A program made the translations under genes and the position numbers. DNA of 64,000 nucleotides, taken from the NCBI GenBank assembly GCA_024279135.1, contig JAJRRU010000022.1, positions 1-64,000 of the forward strand. Reading direction: 5' to 3'. This document shows, piece after piece, positions 45,616 to 53,631 of the stretch (positions are counted from its first letter, which is position 1; each line of letters starts with the position of its first letter). The notes beneath the pieces were generated by a model. The model was not told the DNA's origin. It worked only from the letters and a program-made list of their open reading frames with translations, and made no database searches. Source of the DNA: Alphaproteobacteria bacterium (GTDB taxonomy: Bacteria; Pseudomonadota; Alphaproteobacteria; Rhodospirillales; Casp-alpha2).

Positions 45616-46260
45616 TTATGGGGTCGTATTGCCCGATACTGTGGCCATCAGGTCGATCATGTGTAACAGGGTCTCGGAATTCTGTGCCCCGGATATGATG
45701 TTCTTACCCGCAAATAGAAATGAAGGAATGCCATTCAGACCTATACGGTGGATATGGGCGTTCTCGTTCATAATATAGTCATGACGGTCTTCATCGCTTA
45801 ATACAAAACGGATATCGCCTTCTTCCAGGCCAGTTCTAACGGCCAGCTCCACAAGGACTTCCGGGTCGCCAATGTCTAGGCCAAGAACAAAGTGAGCATT
45901 ATAAACCGCTTCAGCCATGGGCACCGTAAGACCATGGCGCCCGGCCAGCAGGATGACGGTGTGTGCATTGATGGAACTGGGGGTGACCTTTGAAATTTCA
46001 GTATTAAACTCAATGCCAACCGTTCTTCCAATAGTTACGATTGATTTTTGAAAGTCCTTTATGCGGGTTTCATTGCCAAACATGTGTTCCAGGTGCTGCA
46101 ATCGGTCCATGCCGCCATCAGGCAATTCCGGGTTTAACAGAAATGGCCGCCAGATAAGTTTCACGGTATAGTCCGGGCGCAGGGCAATGGCTCGTTTCAG
46201 CCGCTTTATACCAATAAAGCACCAGGGACATGTTACATCAGCGATAAAATCTACCAGCAT
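45616..46260 (-). CDS. DsbA-family (FrnE-like) thiol oxidoreductase
   Basis: A 214-residue protein with a thioredoxin fold interrupted by a helical insertion. The redox motif CPWC is at residues 11-14. The cis-Pro region is IGLNGIPSFLFAGKNIISGA near the C-terminus. No signal peptide is present, so it is probably cytosolic, as FrnE and HCCA-isomerase relatives are. Its role may be disulfide or oxidative-stress chemistry; the partner is unknown. It has about 380 bp of non-coding DNA upstream. Confidence 0.88.
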   Translation of the reverse strand: MLVDFIADVTCPWCFIGIKRLKRAIALRPDYTVKLIWRPFLLNPELPDGGMDRLQHLEHMFGNETRIKDFQKSIVTIGRTVGIEFNTEISKVTPSSINAHTVILLAGRHGLTVPMAEAVYNAHFVLGLDIGDPEVLVELAVRTGLEEGDIRFVLSDEDRHDYIMNENAHIHRIGLNGIPSFLFAGKNIISGAQNSETLLHMIDLMATVSGNTTP

Positions 46261-46455
46261 TTTGTGTGTTTTATTTCTTTAAATTATACTTAAAGTTGAA
46301 TATTATAGGGGGGATTATAATCTTTCGATGTGTTAATGCATAAAAACATTGCATAAAGTGGGCTTTCTGTGAATTTTTACGGTTATATTTTGAATTCAAT
46401 TATGATATATTGATTACTTGAGTTGACACTCATTCTTTTTTCACATTCTGATTTT

Positions 46456-46469
46456 GGGGTTTAAACCCC
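46456..46469. promoter_or_regulatory. Perfect 14-bp palindrome, candidate operator
   Basis: GGGGTTTAAACCCC reads the same on both strands. It is about 28 bp downstream of a TTGACA hexamer and 175 bp upstream of the zinc-ribbon ATG. A role as repressor site is inferred only from symmetry and position. Confidence 0.35.
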
Positions 46470-46560
46470 TTTACAAGTCAGTAGAAAACAAGCAAATGCT
46501 GCGGTGCACAATAAATACTATAATTTTTTACAAGAATGTGCTATCAATAGCAATAGATCG

Positions 46561-46605
46561 TGACATATATGTGCTTTGTGCAACCCACGAGGTATATGTA
46601 TGTCA
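46561..46605 (+). promoter_or_regulatory. AU- and GU-rich leader hairpin
   Basis: TGACATATATGTGC (46561-46574) can pair with GTATATGTATGTCA (46592-46605) over 14 bp if G-U pairs are allowed, with a 17-nt loop. It ends 24 bases before the ribosome site of the zinc-ribbon gene. Confidence 0.4.
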
Positions 46606-46643
46606 TGAGTAATGTAAACGTAAATTTTCAAGGAGACAGCCGG

Positions 46644-46811
46644 ATGTCGTCTTCCCGCGATACCAAGAAACCAACAGCAGACTATACTGATCAGAAGAAG
46701 TCACGCAAATGTCTTATGTGCGGCGATAAATTCGCCTCAACACATTATGGCGAGCGTGTATGTTCGGCCTGTAAAGGCACCGCAGCCTGGCGTGAAGGGC
46801 AGGCAGCATAG
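46644..46811 (+). CDS. Small zinc-ribbon protein of unknown function
   Basis: A 55-residue protein from ATG 46644, with AAGGAGA at 46629-46635 as ribosome site (an in-frame ATG lies at 46605). It has a short polar basic N-terminus and then a zinc ribbon: CLMC and CSAC, 18 residues apart, in the order KCLMCGDKF...ERVCSACKG. Such small ribbons are common in alphaproteobacteria but have no agreed role; nucleic-acid or protein binding is likely from the fold. It is monocistronic, with a long leader and a strong terminator, which suggests high or tightly controlled expression. Confidence 0.75.
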   Translation: MSSSRDTKKPTADYTDQKKSRKCLMCGDKFASTHYGERVCSACKGTAAWREGQAA

Positions 46812-46838
46812 TATAACCTCTGTATAAACTAGCTTTAC

Positions 46839-46868
46839 AAGCCCCCTACTTTTTTTGGTAGGGGGCTT
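46839..46868 (+). terminator. Terminator after the zinc-ribbon gene
   Basis: AAGCCCCCTAC (46839-46849) pairs perfectly with GTAGGGGGCTT (46858-46868) around a T-rich loop, followed by TGTTGTATTTATT. The stem is 11 bp and GC-rich. Confidence 0.8.
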
Positions 46869-46932
46869 TGTTGTATTTATTGGCCTGTATTTTCAATACG
46901 TTAAGTAGAGTGTTTTTATTAAATATAATTAC

Positions 46933-46961
46933 TTGCAATATCTAGACAACTTGTATATAGT
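46933..46961 (+). promoter_or_regulatory. Candidate promoter for the 103-residue protein
   Basis: TTGCAA (46933-46938) and TATAGT (46956-46961) are 17 bp apart, about 54 bp before ATG 47015. An inverted repeat TAGAC/GTCTA (46943-46947, 46963-46967) overlaps it. Confidence 0.35.
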
Positions 46962-47014
46962 AGTCTACGTATAAATATAATTTTTTTCACGCCTTTGTGT
47001 AAAGGTCTATGAAA

Positions 47015-47326
47015 ATGTTAGATAGAGTCGATAACATTGAGCGGACAGGACAACCGAGCGTTGCAGTTGCAGCACTCGATACTGTCATTCGTCGGCAAGG
47101 TGCTCTGGATGTTGAAGCGGAACGCAAACGTGAAGTTGAGCGTCTGGCTGCGGCTGAGCAGAAGAGATCGGCTATCTCTGATAACGCTCGTGATTCATCA
47201 TCAAATTCATCGCAAGTTAATGCGTCCAGTGAAAGTAATGATAACTTCCCCGAAACTTATGGTAGTTCCGGCGCTGAGAATGCGTCTGCTCAAGGCGTTG
47301 GGGGGCAGATAGACTTCAGGGTTTGA
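47015..47326 (+). CDS. Hypothetical small protein with charged helix and Ser/Asn-rich tail
   Basis: 103 residues from ATG 47015 (AAAGG at 47001-47005, nine-base spacing; ATG 47009 is the alternative). No signal peptide or membrane helix. Residues 28-55 form a charged, probably helical stretch (DVEAERKREVERLAAAEQKR). The last 45 residues are rich in Ser, Asn and Gly and look disordered. I recognise no family. It has a promoter-like region and its own terminator, so it is probably a real monocistronic gene. Confidence 0.5.
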   Translation: MLDRVDNIERTGQPSVAVAALDTVIRRQGALDVEAERKREVERLAAAEQKRSAISDNARDSSSNSSQVNASSESNDNFPETYGSSGAENASAQGVGGQIDFRV

Positions 47327-47355
47327 TTTAATTCAAGATTATTATCTTGTTGTGG

Positions 47356-47379
47356 ATCGGCTTGAGCCGGTTTTTTTTT
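47356..47379 (+). terminator. Terminator after the 103-residue protein
   Basis: CGGC TTGA GCCG (47358-47369), with extra A-T and G-T pairs at its base, is followed by nine T residues (47371-47379). Confidence 0.75.
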
Positions 47380-47507
47380 GTCGAATCGTGATTGATTTAC
47401 ACATAACATATCACCGGCTCAAATGCGGAAGTTATTACATTTTAATGTGAACGGGTAAATTCAGGTGCTGGGTCAAACACCACTGTGTCAGGCTTTACAG
47501 ACCTTCA

Positions 47508-47714
47508 TCAGTTGATAATGGCATCCTTGGGTAAGGTTTCATCATCGGTGATTTCTTCGATACAGCGCGCAACCTGTAACCATGTGAGGTTGCCATCATG
47601 GTCGCCAGTATGCAGGCATTGATCGGCTTTAAGAGTTGCCCCAACGGTTGCCATTTCACCGTAAGCCTCAATCAGAAGAGTTGCTGTTTTATATATTTCT
47701 GATGTTATATGCAT
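47508..47714 (-). CDS. Small alphaproteobacterial protein of unknown function
   Basis: A 68-residue soluble protein. The pattern IYKTATLLIEAYGEMATVGA, then CLHTGDHDGNLTWLQVARCI, resembles a family of short helical proteins common in alphaproteobacteria (two helices, a Gly-Asp turn and a conserved Trp). The role is unknown. It lies 24 bp after fliN on the same strand and may be co-transcribed with it. Confidence 0.6.
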   Translation of the reverse strand: MHITSEIYKTATLLIEAYGEMATVGATLKADQCLHTGDHDGNLTWLQVARCIEEITDDETLPKDAIIN

Positions 47715-47738
47715 GTCAATTCTGCCTGTAATGGATCA

Positions 47739-48023
47739 TCAGGTTGCTAACTTTGTCGCACTGCTTTTTACGATTTCGGTCAGGTTCACGCCCAGCATTT
47801 CATCCAGAACCACGATGTCGCCGCGTGCTACCAGCAGGTTATTGGCGCGCAATTCAATGTTCTCGCCAACCCGTCTGTCCAGTTCAACAACAGCGCCACG
47901 GCCCAGTTTCAGTATCTGGCTGATGGGCATCATGGATGTGCCAAGAATTGCCGTTATTTCAATGGTAACTTCGTAAATTGATCCGGATCTGGCATCCTTA
48001 CCGGATGTGTTATTGTCGGCCAC
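47739..48023 (-). CDS. fliN: Flagellar motor switch protein FliN
   Basis: A 94-residue C-ring protein of the flagellar switch, made almost wholly of the SpoA (surface presentation of antigens) domain: VTIEITAILGTSMMPISQIL (about 19-38), LGRGAVVELDRRVGENIEL and LVARGDIVVLDEMLGVNLTEI. It works with FliM and FliG. The gene is not beside other flagellar genes here; fliG is 47 kb away. It follows modC on the same strand, with 56 bp between. Confidence 0.93.
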   Translation of the reverse strand: MADNNTSGKDARSGSIYEVTIEITAILGTSMMPISQILKLGRGAVVELDRRVGENIELRANNLLVARGDIVVLDEMLGVNLTEIVKSSATKLAT

Positions 48024-48079
48024 CTGTTTACTCCTGTTATCTAAGTGTTAAAATTTAGACCAACATGGTTTACATTTTG

Positions 48080-49234
48080 TTAATGCAAATGTTCGTGGGT
48101 CTCGTCCCCGGAATCATTTTCGTCCCCGTTATCAATCGGATTTGTTCTGGCATATCCAGTGTTACGACGATCAATGGCTGCCGCCTTGATCATAGCATAG
48201 ACTGTGGAGCCGGGTCTCAATTTTAATTCATTACAGGATCGACGGGTTATGCGGGCGATCAGGGGAACGCCGATATCGATCAGGAAATCAACATGGGGTG
48301 AAGGCCCCATGGGACTGATTTGTGTAATAACGCCTTTGAATACGTTTAGAACACTGGTCGAGTTGGGTTTGTCGAGGGCCAGTGAAACGTCACGTGCGCG
48401 AACCCGCAAGCGGATTTTGCTTCCCAGATCAACGTAGATTCTCGGCAACAGGAAATTCCCAGCCGCACATCCAAGGCTCGTCAGCCCATCATGATCGTCA
48501 TGACCCTGCACAACTGTATTGATCACCGCACCAGCTTCATAACGTCCGGTCAACGGGTGCAGATCGAGGCGGGACATGACATCTTCGACCGTTCCCTGGG
48601 CGGCGATCTCACCGTCTGACAGTAATGCCATGGTATCGGCCAGACGAATAACCTCCTCAATGGAATGGCTGACATAGATTATGGGCAGGCCTGTTTCATC
48701 GCGCAGCCTTTCAATGAACGGCAGTATCTCTTCTTTGTGTATGGCATCAAGCGATGCCAGTGGTTCATCCATCAGCAATAACCGCGGGCTGGATAACAAG
48801 GCCCGGCCAATGGCGATCCGTTGTTTCTCGCCACCGGAAAGGGTTGCCGGATAGCGCTCCAGCAGGTGTGCAATAGACATTAAATCGACGATTTCTTCCA
48901 CGGTATGTCGGCGCTGGTTGGCGGGCAGTAACGCCATGCCATAGGTAAGGTTCCGTTTTACCGACAGGTGGGGAAACAACCGGGCTTCTTGAAAAACGTA
49001 GCCGATCCGGCGTTGTTCCGGCGGCAGGTTAATACCTTTTTGTGTGTCGAGTAATACCTGGTCATTGATAACGATGCGCCCCTGGCTAATCTGTTCCAAA
49101 CCGGCCACGGCATCGACCAGCTTGGTTTTCCCACTGCCCGAGCGGCCAAACAGGGCGGTCAGGCCGGGACCAAAGGAAAAGTCCATTTTCAGGCGAAACG
49201 TACCAAAGGTATTATCGATGGAGACCTCGATCAC
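48080..49234 (-). CDS. modC: Molybdate ABC transporter ATP-binding protein ModC
   Basis: A 384-residue ATPase. Walker A is GRSGSGKT (30-37), the signature LSGGEKQRIAIGRAL lies near 133-147, and Walker B is LLLMDEPLAS. Unlike most transport ATPases it has a C-terminal Mop domain (about 290-355; RDVSLALDKPNSTSVLNVF) that binds molybdate and feeds back on transport. The last 20 residues are acidic with a short His-containing end. It is in a modA-modB-modC operon with 3 bp or less between genes. Confidence 0.96.
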   Translation of the reverse strand: MIEVSIDNTFGTFRLKMDFSFGPGLTALFGRSGSGKTKLVDAVAGLEQISQGRIVINDQVLLDTQKGINLPPEQRRIGYVFQEARLFPHLSVKRNLTYGMALLPANQRRHTVEEIVDLMSIAHLLERYPATLSGGEKQRIAIGRALLSSPRLLLMDEPLASLDAIHKEEILPFIERLRDETGLPIIYVSHSIEEVIRLADTMALLSDGEIAAQGTVEDVMSRLDLHPLTGRYEAGAVINTVVQGHDDHDGLTSLGCAAGNFLLPRIYVDLGSKIRLRVRARDVSLALDKPNSTSVLNVFKGVITQISPMGPSPHVDFLIDIGVPLIARITRRSCNELKLRPGSTVYAMIKAAAIDRRNTGYARTNPIDNGDENDSGDETHEHLH

Positions 49235-49237
49235 GAT

Positions 49238-49924
49238 TTATCCTTTCAGGGTCTTGTTAACCCGTTTTGCCAGGATTTCCGAAGCAATCAGGGCCAGCAA
49301 TGACAGGCAAATGGCGGCAATCATCAGGCGGAAGGCACCATCGTCTCCACCGGGGGTGTTGATCAGTGAATAGAGCGCCAGTGGTATGGTTTGGGTTTCT
49401 CCTGGAATGTTGGATACAAACGTAATGGTTGCACCGAACTCACCCAGGCTGCGGGCAAAGGATAACAGGCAACCGGTGATCAGGCCGGGCAGGGTCAAGG
49501 GCAGGGTGATGGTCAGAAATACCTTCCACGGGCTTGCGCCAAGGGTGCGTGCCGCTTGTTCTATGCCCCGGTCTACACCATCGAGGGATAAAATTATGGC
49601 CCTGACCATAAGGGGAAAGGCCATGACGGCAGCCGCCAAAGCTGCACCCTGCCAGGAGAAAGCAAATGAAATGCCCAGCACATCATGGAGAAACTGGCCA
49701 ATAACACCCCGTTTCCCAAGCATTACCAGGAGTATGTAACCCACCACAACTGGTGGTAAAATGAGCGGGAGGTGAACAACCGCATTGAGGATGATCTTGC
49801 CGGGAAAAGAAACCCGTGCCAGCAACCAGGCAATAAGGATTGCAAACGGCAGACTGAAAACCGTTGCCAGGGTGGCGACCCGGACGCTTAACCAAATTGC
49901 TTCGCTTTCCATAGGGCTGAACAT
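49238..49924 (-). CDS. modB: Molybdate ABC transporter permease ModB
   Basis: A 228-residue inner-membrane permease with five to six helices. The EAA loop contacting ModC is EQAARTLGASPWKVFLTITL (about 142-161), followed by SFARSLGEFGATITFVSNIPG, a ModB/CysT family feature. The start immediately follows the modA stop. It carries molybdate across the inner membrane. Confidence 0.95.
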   Translation of the reverse strand: MFSPMESEAIWLSVRVATLATVFSLPFAILIAWLLARVSFPGKIILNAVVHLPLILPPVVVGYILLVMLGKRGVIGQFLHDVLGISFAFSWQGAALAAAVMAFPLMVRAIILSLDGVDRGIEQAARTLGASPWKVFLTITLPLTLPGLITGCLLSFARSLGEFGATITFVSNIPGETQTIPLALYSLINTPGGDDGAFRLMIAAICLSLLALIASEILAKRVNKTLKG

Positions 49925-50749
49925 TCAGTTTGCCTGACTTTGCTGAGCCGGTGGTGCTAACAACCCATGGTTTTTCAGAATGGAACGGGCGCTGTCGGAG
50001 GATAGAAATTCCATGAAAGACTGGACGCTCCGGGTATGCCCGTTATCCAGTGCAGCAGCGGTATAAATAATCGGATCATGGCTGTTGAGTGGCAACAGTC
50101 CAACCATGGAAATGCTGTCGCTATAGCGGATATCGCTGGCGTAGACAAAACCAAAGGGTGTCTCGCCGCGCTCTACCATGGCCAGTGCCGCGCGCACATT
50201 GGCCGTTCCGACAAATTGTCCGCGAAGCGCCGCCCACAACCCGGATTTTTGCAGGGATTGGCGGGTATAGATCCCGGCCGGAACATGGTTGGGATCAGCG
50301 ATTGCCACATATTGGCCGCCCAGCACATCGATCAGGGGGTATTGCTTGTCGATGATGCCATTGGGCGGGGTACGCCAGCCGGACGGCTCATAAGCGACCA
50401 GGGCAATACGGTTGGTTGCAATAATCCGTCTGCTTTGGAGGATCAGCAGGTCGTCGCGTTCTATTTCATCCATCCATAGCTTATTGGCTGATATGTAGAT
50501 ATCGGCCGGGGCACCATTGATGATCTGGCGGGCCAGGACCGAGCTGGCGGCGAAGGAATATTTGATTTCATTGCCGGAAATTCTGGTATATTCGGAAAAC
50601 AGCGCCAAACTACTTTCCGTCAGGCTGGACGCTGCATAAACCGTGATGATGTCGGCTCGTGAAGGCGCGGCAAATCCACCTATCAATACGCTAACCACCA
50701 TCAGCATACGAATACCGGGGAAACTTGCCCTATGGTGGAAAACAAACAT
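49925..50749 (-). CDS. modA: Periplasmic molybdate-binding protein ModA
   Basis: A 274-residue protein. A signal peptide with an extended N-terminus ends near SRAD (about residue 33); ATG at residue 15 or 17 could be the true start. The mature protein begins IITVYAASSLTESSLALF, the ModA oxyanion-binding pattern with adjacent Ser residues, and has AASSVLARQIINGAPADIYI and PFGFVYASDIRYS later. It captures molybdate or tungstate for ModBC. Confidence 0.93.
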   Translation of the reverse strand: MFVFHHRASFPGIRMLMVVSVLIGGFAAPSRADIITVYAASSLTESSLALFSEYTRISGNEIKYSFAASSVLARQIINGAPADIYISANKLWMDEIERDDLLILQSRRIIATNRIALVAYEPSGWRTPPNGIIDKQYPLIDVLGGQYVAIADPNHVPAGIYTRQSLQKSGLWAALRGQFVGTANVRAALAMVERGETPFGFVYASDIRYSDSISMVGLLPLNSHDPIIYTAAALDNGHTRSVQSFMEFLSSDSARSILKNHGLLAPPAQQSQAN

Positions 50750-50809
50750 GGCTAACTATACATCCCCAAACAACGGCGCGACAAATCATTCATGGTCAGC
50801 CGGCTAGAT

Positions 50810-51244
50810 TTATTCTTTTGTATCGGATGATCCGTATAAAACCGACGGATCGGTCTCCACCTTGGCCAGGATCACCGGGCCATCTTCCCGCAGGGCATTA
50901 TAAAAACAATGCCGCCTGCCTGTATGACAGGCCACCCCGGTCTGGTCGACCTGGATAAGGATTGTATCGCCATCACAGTCCCAGCGGAAATCGATCAGGT
51001 TCTGGACCTGGCCCGAGGTTTCACCCTTTCGCCACAAGGCCTGTCTGGAGCGTGACCAGTAACATACCCGCCCGGTAACCAGGGTTTGCCGGATAGCTTG
51101 TTCGTTCATCCAGGCCATCATCAGGACCTCGCCCGTGTCATGCTGTTGGGCTATGGCCGGGATTAAACCGTCATCGTTGAACAACAGGTCGCCGATCAGG
51201 TTTTCCACATCTTGCGGCAACAATTGCGGTCTTGGGTTTATCAT
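50810..51244 (-). CDS. hisI: Phosphoribosyl-AMP cyclohydrolase HisI
   Basis: A 144-residue enzyme that opens the adenine ring of PR-AMP in histidine synthesis. GLIPAIAQQHDTGEVLMMAW (about 26-45) is the family start. DFRWDCDGDTILIQVDQTG and ACHTGRRHCFY carry the Zn cysteines and Mg aspartates. The HisE function is not fused. No other his genes are in the window. It is divergent from znuC. Confidence 0.96.
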   Translation of the reverse strand: MINPRPQLLPQDVENLIGDLLFNDDGLIPAIAQQHDTGEVLMMAWMNEQAIRQTLVTGRVCYWSRSRQALWRKGETSGQVQNLIDFRWDCDGDTILIQVDQTGVACHTGRRHCFYNALREDGPVILAKVETDPSVLYGSSDTKE

Positions 51245-51266
51245 TATCTTTCCTATAAGATATTAT

Positions 51267-51282
51267 TAGGCTGCTGAGCCTA
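51267..51282. promoter_or_regulatory. Inverted repeat between hisI and znuC
   Basis: TAGGCT-GCTG-AGCCTA lies 58 bp before the znuC ATG and 23 bp before the hisI ATG. It does not match the AT-rich Zur boxes I know, so its role as operator is only possible. Confidence 0.3.
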
Positions 51283-51339
51283 TGATCTATAGTATATAAA
51301 GCCATTGGCAAAACACCATTTTTTCTGACAAGGCACCCC

Positions 51340-52188
51340 ATGATGAATGATCCGTTGAGCATACCAAACGGTGCCTTGGTTGTGGCTAATGATATTGTAT
51401 ACACCATCGATGAGCGCCAGATACTGGATCATGTGTCAATTACCATCAACAACAGTGAAATCGTCACCCTGATTGGCCCCAACGGGTCGGGTAAAACCAC
51501 CCTGATTCGTATCATGCTGGGATTGTTGCAGCCTTTGGGCGGCACGGTGAAACAGAAACCCCATTTGCAGATTGGCTATGTTCCCCAGCGCTTGCAGATC
51601 GAACCATCCCTGCCGCTTTCCGTTGGCCGGTTTCTGAAATTCGGGGTGCCCAAAGGACCCAACCGGCAAAAAGGCCGTCGCGCCACTGTGCTGGCAGAGG
51701 TTGGCATGGAAACCATGTATGATGCCAGTATTCATTCCCTGTCGGGTGGTGAGTTACAGCGTGTCATGCTGGCCCGTGCCTTGTTGCGTGATCCGGAATT
51801 ACTGGTGCTCGATGAACCCATGCAGGGCGTGGATATTACCGGCCAGAACGAGATCTATGACCTGATTGCCCGGATCAGGGATGCCCGGCAATGTGGCATC
51901 GTCATGGTATCTCACGATCTGCACATCGTCATGGCATCGACGGACCGGGTCATCTGTCTGAACCACCATGTGTGTTGTGAAGGCAAGCCCGAAACGGTTG
52001 CCCGCGATCCGGCATTCGAGACAATATTCGGCAAGCAGGCCGCAGCCCGTCTGGCGATCTATCAGCACAATCACGACCATACCCATGACAGCCACGGCCA
52101 TACCGTTCCCAATGATCAGAACATATCGGACCAGACACCAGTTGAGCTTTCTGGTACACAATCGGGGGAAACACCTCATGGCCGGTGA
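51340..52188 (+). CDS. znuC: Zinc ABC transporter ATP-binding protein ZnuC
   Basis: A 282-residue ATPase. Walker A GPNGSGKTT lies near 47-55, the signature SLSGGELQRVMLARAL near 132-147, and Walker B LLVLDEPMQGVD. The C-terminal 60 residues contain a His-rich stretch (HNHDHTHDSHGH, near 248-259) that could bind zinc, supporting zinc as substrate over manganese. It overlaps znuB by 11 bases. No ZnuA-type binding protein is in the window. Confidence 0.92.
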   Translation: MMNDPLSIPNGALVVANDIVYTIDERQILDHVSITINNSEIVTLIGPNGSGKTTLIRIMLGLLQPLGGTVKQKPHLQIGYVPQRLQIEPSLPLSVGRFLKFGVPKGPNRQKGRRATVLAEVGMETMYDASIHSLSGGELQRVMLARALLRDPELLVLDEPMQGVDITGQNEIYDLIARIRDARQCGIVMVSHDLHIVMASTDRVICLNHHVCCEGKPETVARDPAFETIFGKQAAARLAIYQHNHDHTHDSHGHTVPNDQNISDQTPVELSGTQSGETPHGR

Positions 52189-52996
52189 TTTTATGATACC
52201 TGATTTCATGGTGCGTGCCTTGCTGGCCGGTTTGGGTGTTGCGGTGGTTGCCGGTCCGCTGGGTGTTTTCGTGGTGTGGCGGCGGATGGCTTATTTCGGC
52301 GAGGCTTTGGCCCATTCCGCACTTTTGGGTGTGGTACTGGGGGCTGTTCTCGGGGTTCTGCCCTGGCTGGTTATTATAGCGGTGTGCAGTGCTGTTGCCC
52401 TTATCCTGTTCGCCCTGGAACGGTCATCGGGCCGTGGTTCGGACGCCGCTATCGGCCTGATAGCTCAGGGGTCATTGGCGTTCGCTCTGGTTATATTGGC
52501 TTTTATGGAGAGCGAACGGATCGACCTGTTTGCCTATCTGTTTGGTGATATTCTGGCCGTGACCCGGTTTGATCTGTGGTTGATTTATGGCGCTGGGTTG
52601 GTGGTGCTGAGCGTCATGGCACTGATCTGGCAATCCATGCTCAGCATGGTCGTCAACGAAGACGTGGCCCGGGTCGAAGGAGTTAATGTGACCGCCACAA
52701 AAATACTCCACTTGCTGTTGCTGGCTTTGTTTGTCAGTGGTGCCATGAAAATAGTCGGTGTCCTGCTGGTGGTGGCCATGCTGATCATCCCGCCATCGGT
52801 TGCCCGGCTACTGGCCCGCTCACCGGAAAGCATGGTGATCATCTCGATTTGTGTCGGAATGCTGTCCATTTGTGGTGGGCTGTGGGCTTCCTACAGCGCA
52901 GACACGCCCGCCGGACCATCCATCGTGGTTACGGCTATCGGCATATTCCTGGTTACCCTGATAATCCGCCCACGGGGTGTAAGCCAGAAACAGTAA
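52178..52996 (+). CDS. znuB: Zinc ABC transporter permease ZnuB
   Basis: A 272-residue permease from ATG 52178 (GGGGGA at 52164-52169). It has eight or so hydrophobic helices. The start GLGVAVVAGPLGVFVVWRRM and the following YFGEALAHSALLGV are ABC-3 family features, as is MKIVGVLLVVAMLIIPPSVA. It is coupled to znuC. It carries zinc through the inner membrane with an as yet unseen ZnuA. Confidence 0.93.
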   Translation: MAGDFMIPDFMVRALLAGLGVAVVAGPLGVFVVWRRMAYFGEALAHSALLGVVLGAVLGVLPWLVIIAVCSAVALILFALERSSGRGSDAAIGLIAQGSLAFALVILAFMESERIDLFAYLFGDILAVTRFDLWLIYGAGLVVLSVMALIWQSMLSMVVNEDVARVEGVNVTATKILHLLLLALFVSGAMKIVGVLLVVAMLIIPPSVARLLARSPESMVIISICVGMLSICGGLWASYSADTPAGPSIVVTAIGIFLVTLIIRPRGVSQKQ

Positions 52997-53007
52997 ACCT
53001 GTGTTCC

Positions 53008-53631
53008 TTATGTCCGGCGCATAAAGGCCAGCGCCAACCCTGTGCCGATCATCAGGCTGCCGGTGATGCGATTGCGCACCCGGCCACTCTTTGCATTGGA
53101 CAGAAACGGACGCAGTCGCCCGCACAGCAGGGCGTAACAACTGTCGAGCGTCGTGGCGATGACAAAAAAGGTGATGCTCAGGGTTAATAATTGCGGTCCT
53201 GTGGGCAAGGCAGGGTTGATAAACTGCGGGAAAAATGCGGCATAAAACAGAATTGATTTGGGGTTGGTTATGGAAACCATAAAACCCTGCCAGAAGATGC
53301 TTTTTTTGTCCCCCGCCGGGTGCCCGTCATCGCCCAGTGACACCGGTTTGGCCCGCCACATCTGGATACCGAGAAAAACCAGATAGGCGGCACCCAGCCA
53401 GCGCAGCCATTCAAACCATTGCGCCAGCAAGGTAAAGGCCGATGCCATGCCTAAACCGCCGACCAATAACAATAACACCGTTGCGGTGCTGGTCCCTATA
53501 ACCGTTTGCAGACCCTGGCGGGTGCCGTATGACAAGGCATTGGCTACGGTCAGTGTGACAACCGGTCCCGGCATCAATATCAGCAGAATTGTCGCCAGAA
53601 CAAACGTTATATACAGCTCTGTTTCGATCAT
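53008..53631 (-). CDS. LysE/RhtB-family amino acid exporter
   Basis: A 207-residue membrane protein with six hydrophobic segments. The family start LILMPGPVVTLTVANALSYG (about 17-36) and LRWLGAAYLVFLGIQMW (about 75-91) are clear. It exports amino acids or analogues; the substrate cannot be told from sequence. Its ATG overlaps the stop of the HAD gene upstream (ATGA), so both are translated together. Confidence 0.92.
   Translation of the reverse strand: MIETELYITFVLATILLILMPGPVVTLTVANALSYGTRQGLQTVIGTSTATVLLLLVGGLGMASAFTLLAQWFEWLRWLGAAYLVFLGIQMWRAKPVSLGDDGHPAGDKKSIFWQGFMVSITNPKSILFYAAFFPQFINPALPTGPQLLTLSITFFVIATTLDSCYALLCGRLRPFLSNAKSGRVRNRITGSLMIGTGLALAFMRRT

Larger units (their letters stand above)
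46261..46643. other. AT-rich intergenic and leader region before the zinc-ribbon gene
   Basis: The 383-bp gap holds: direct repeats TGCATAAA at 46337-46344 and 46350-46357 (13-bp period); TTGACA at 46423-46428 with no clear partner -10; a 14-bp perfect palindrome at 46456-46469; and a 14-bp-stem hairpin at 46561-46605. No longer reading frame is convincing here. Confidence 0.5.

Noticed and set aside
46423-46428. TTGACA as a consensus -35 for the zinc-ribbon gene
   Set aside because: No acceptable -10 hexamer occurs 15-19 bp downstream, so it was not called as a promoter.
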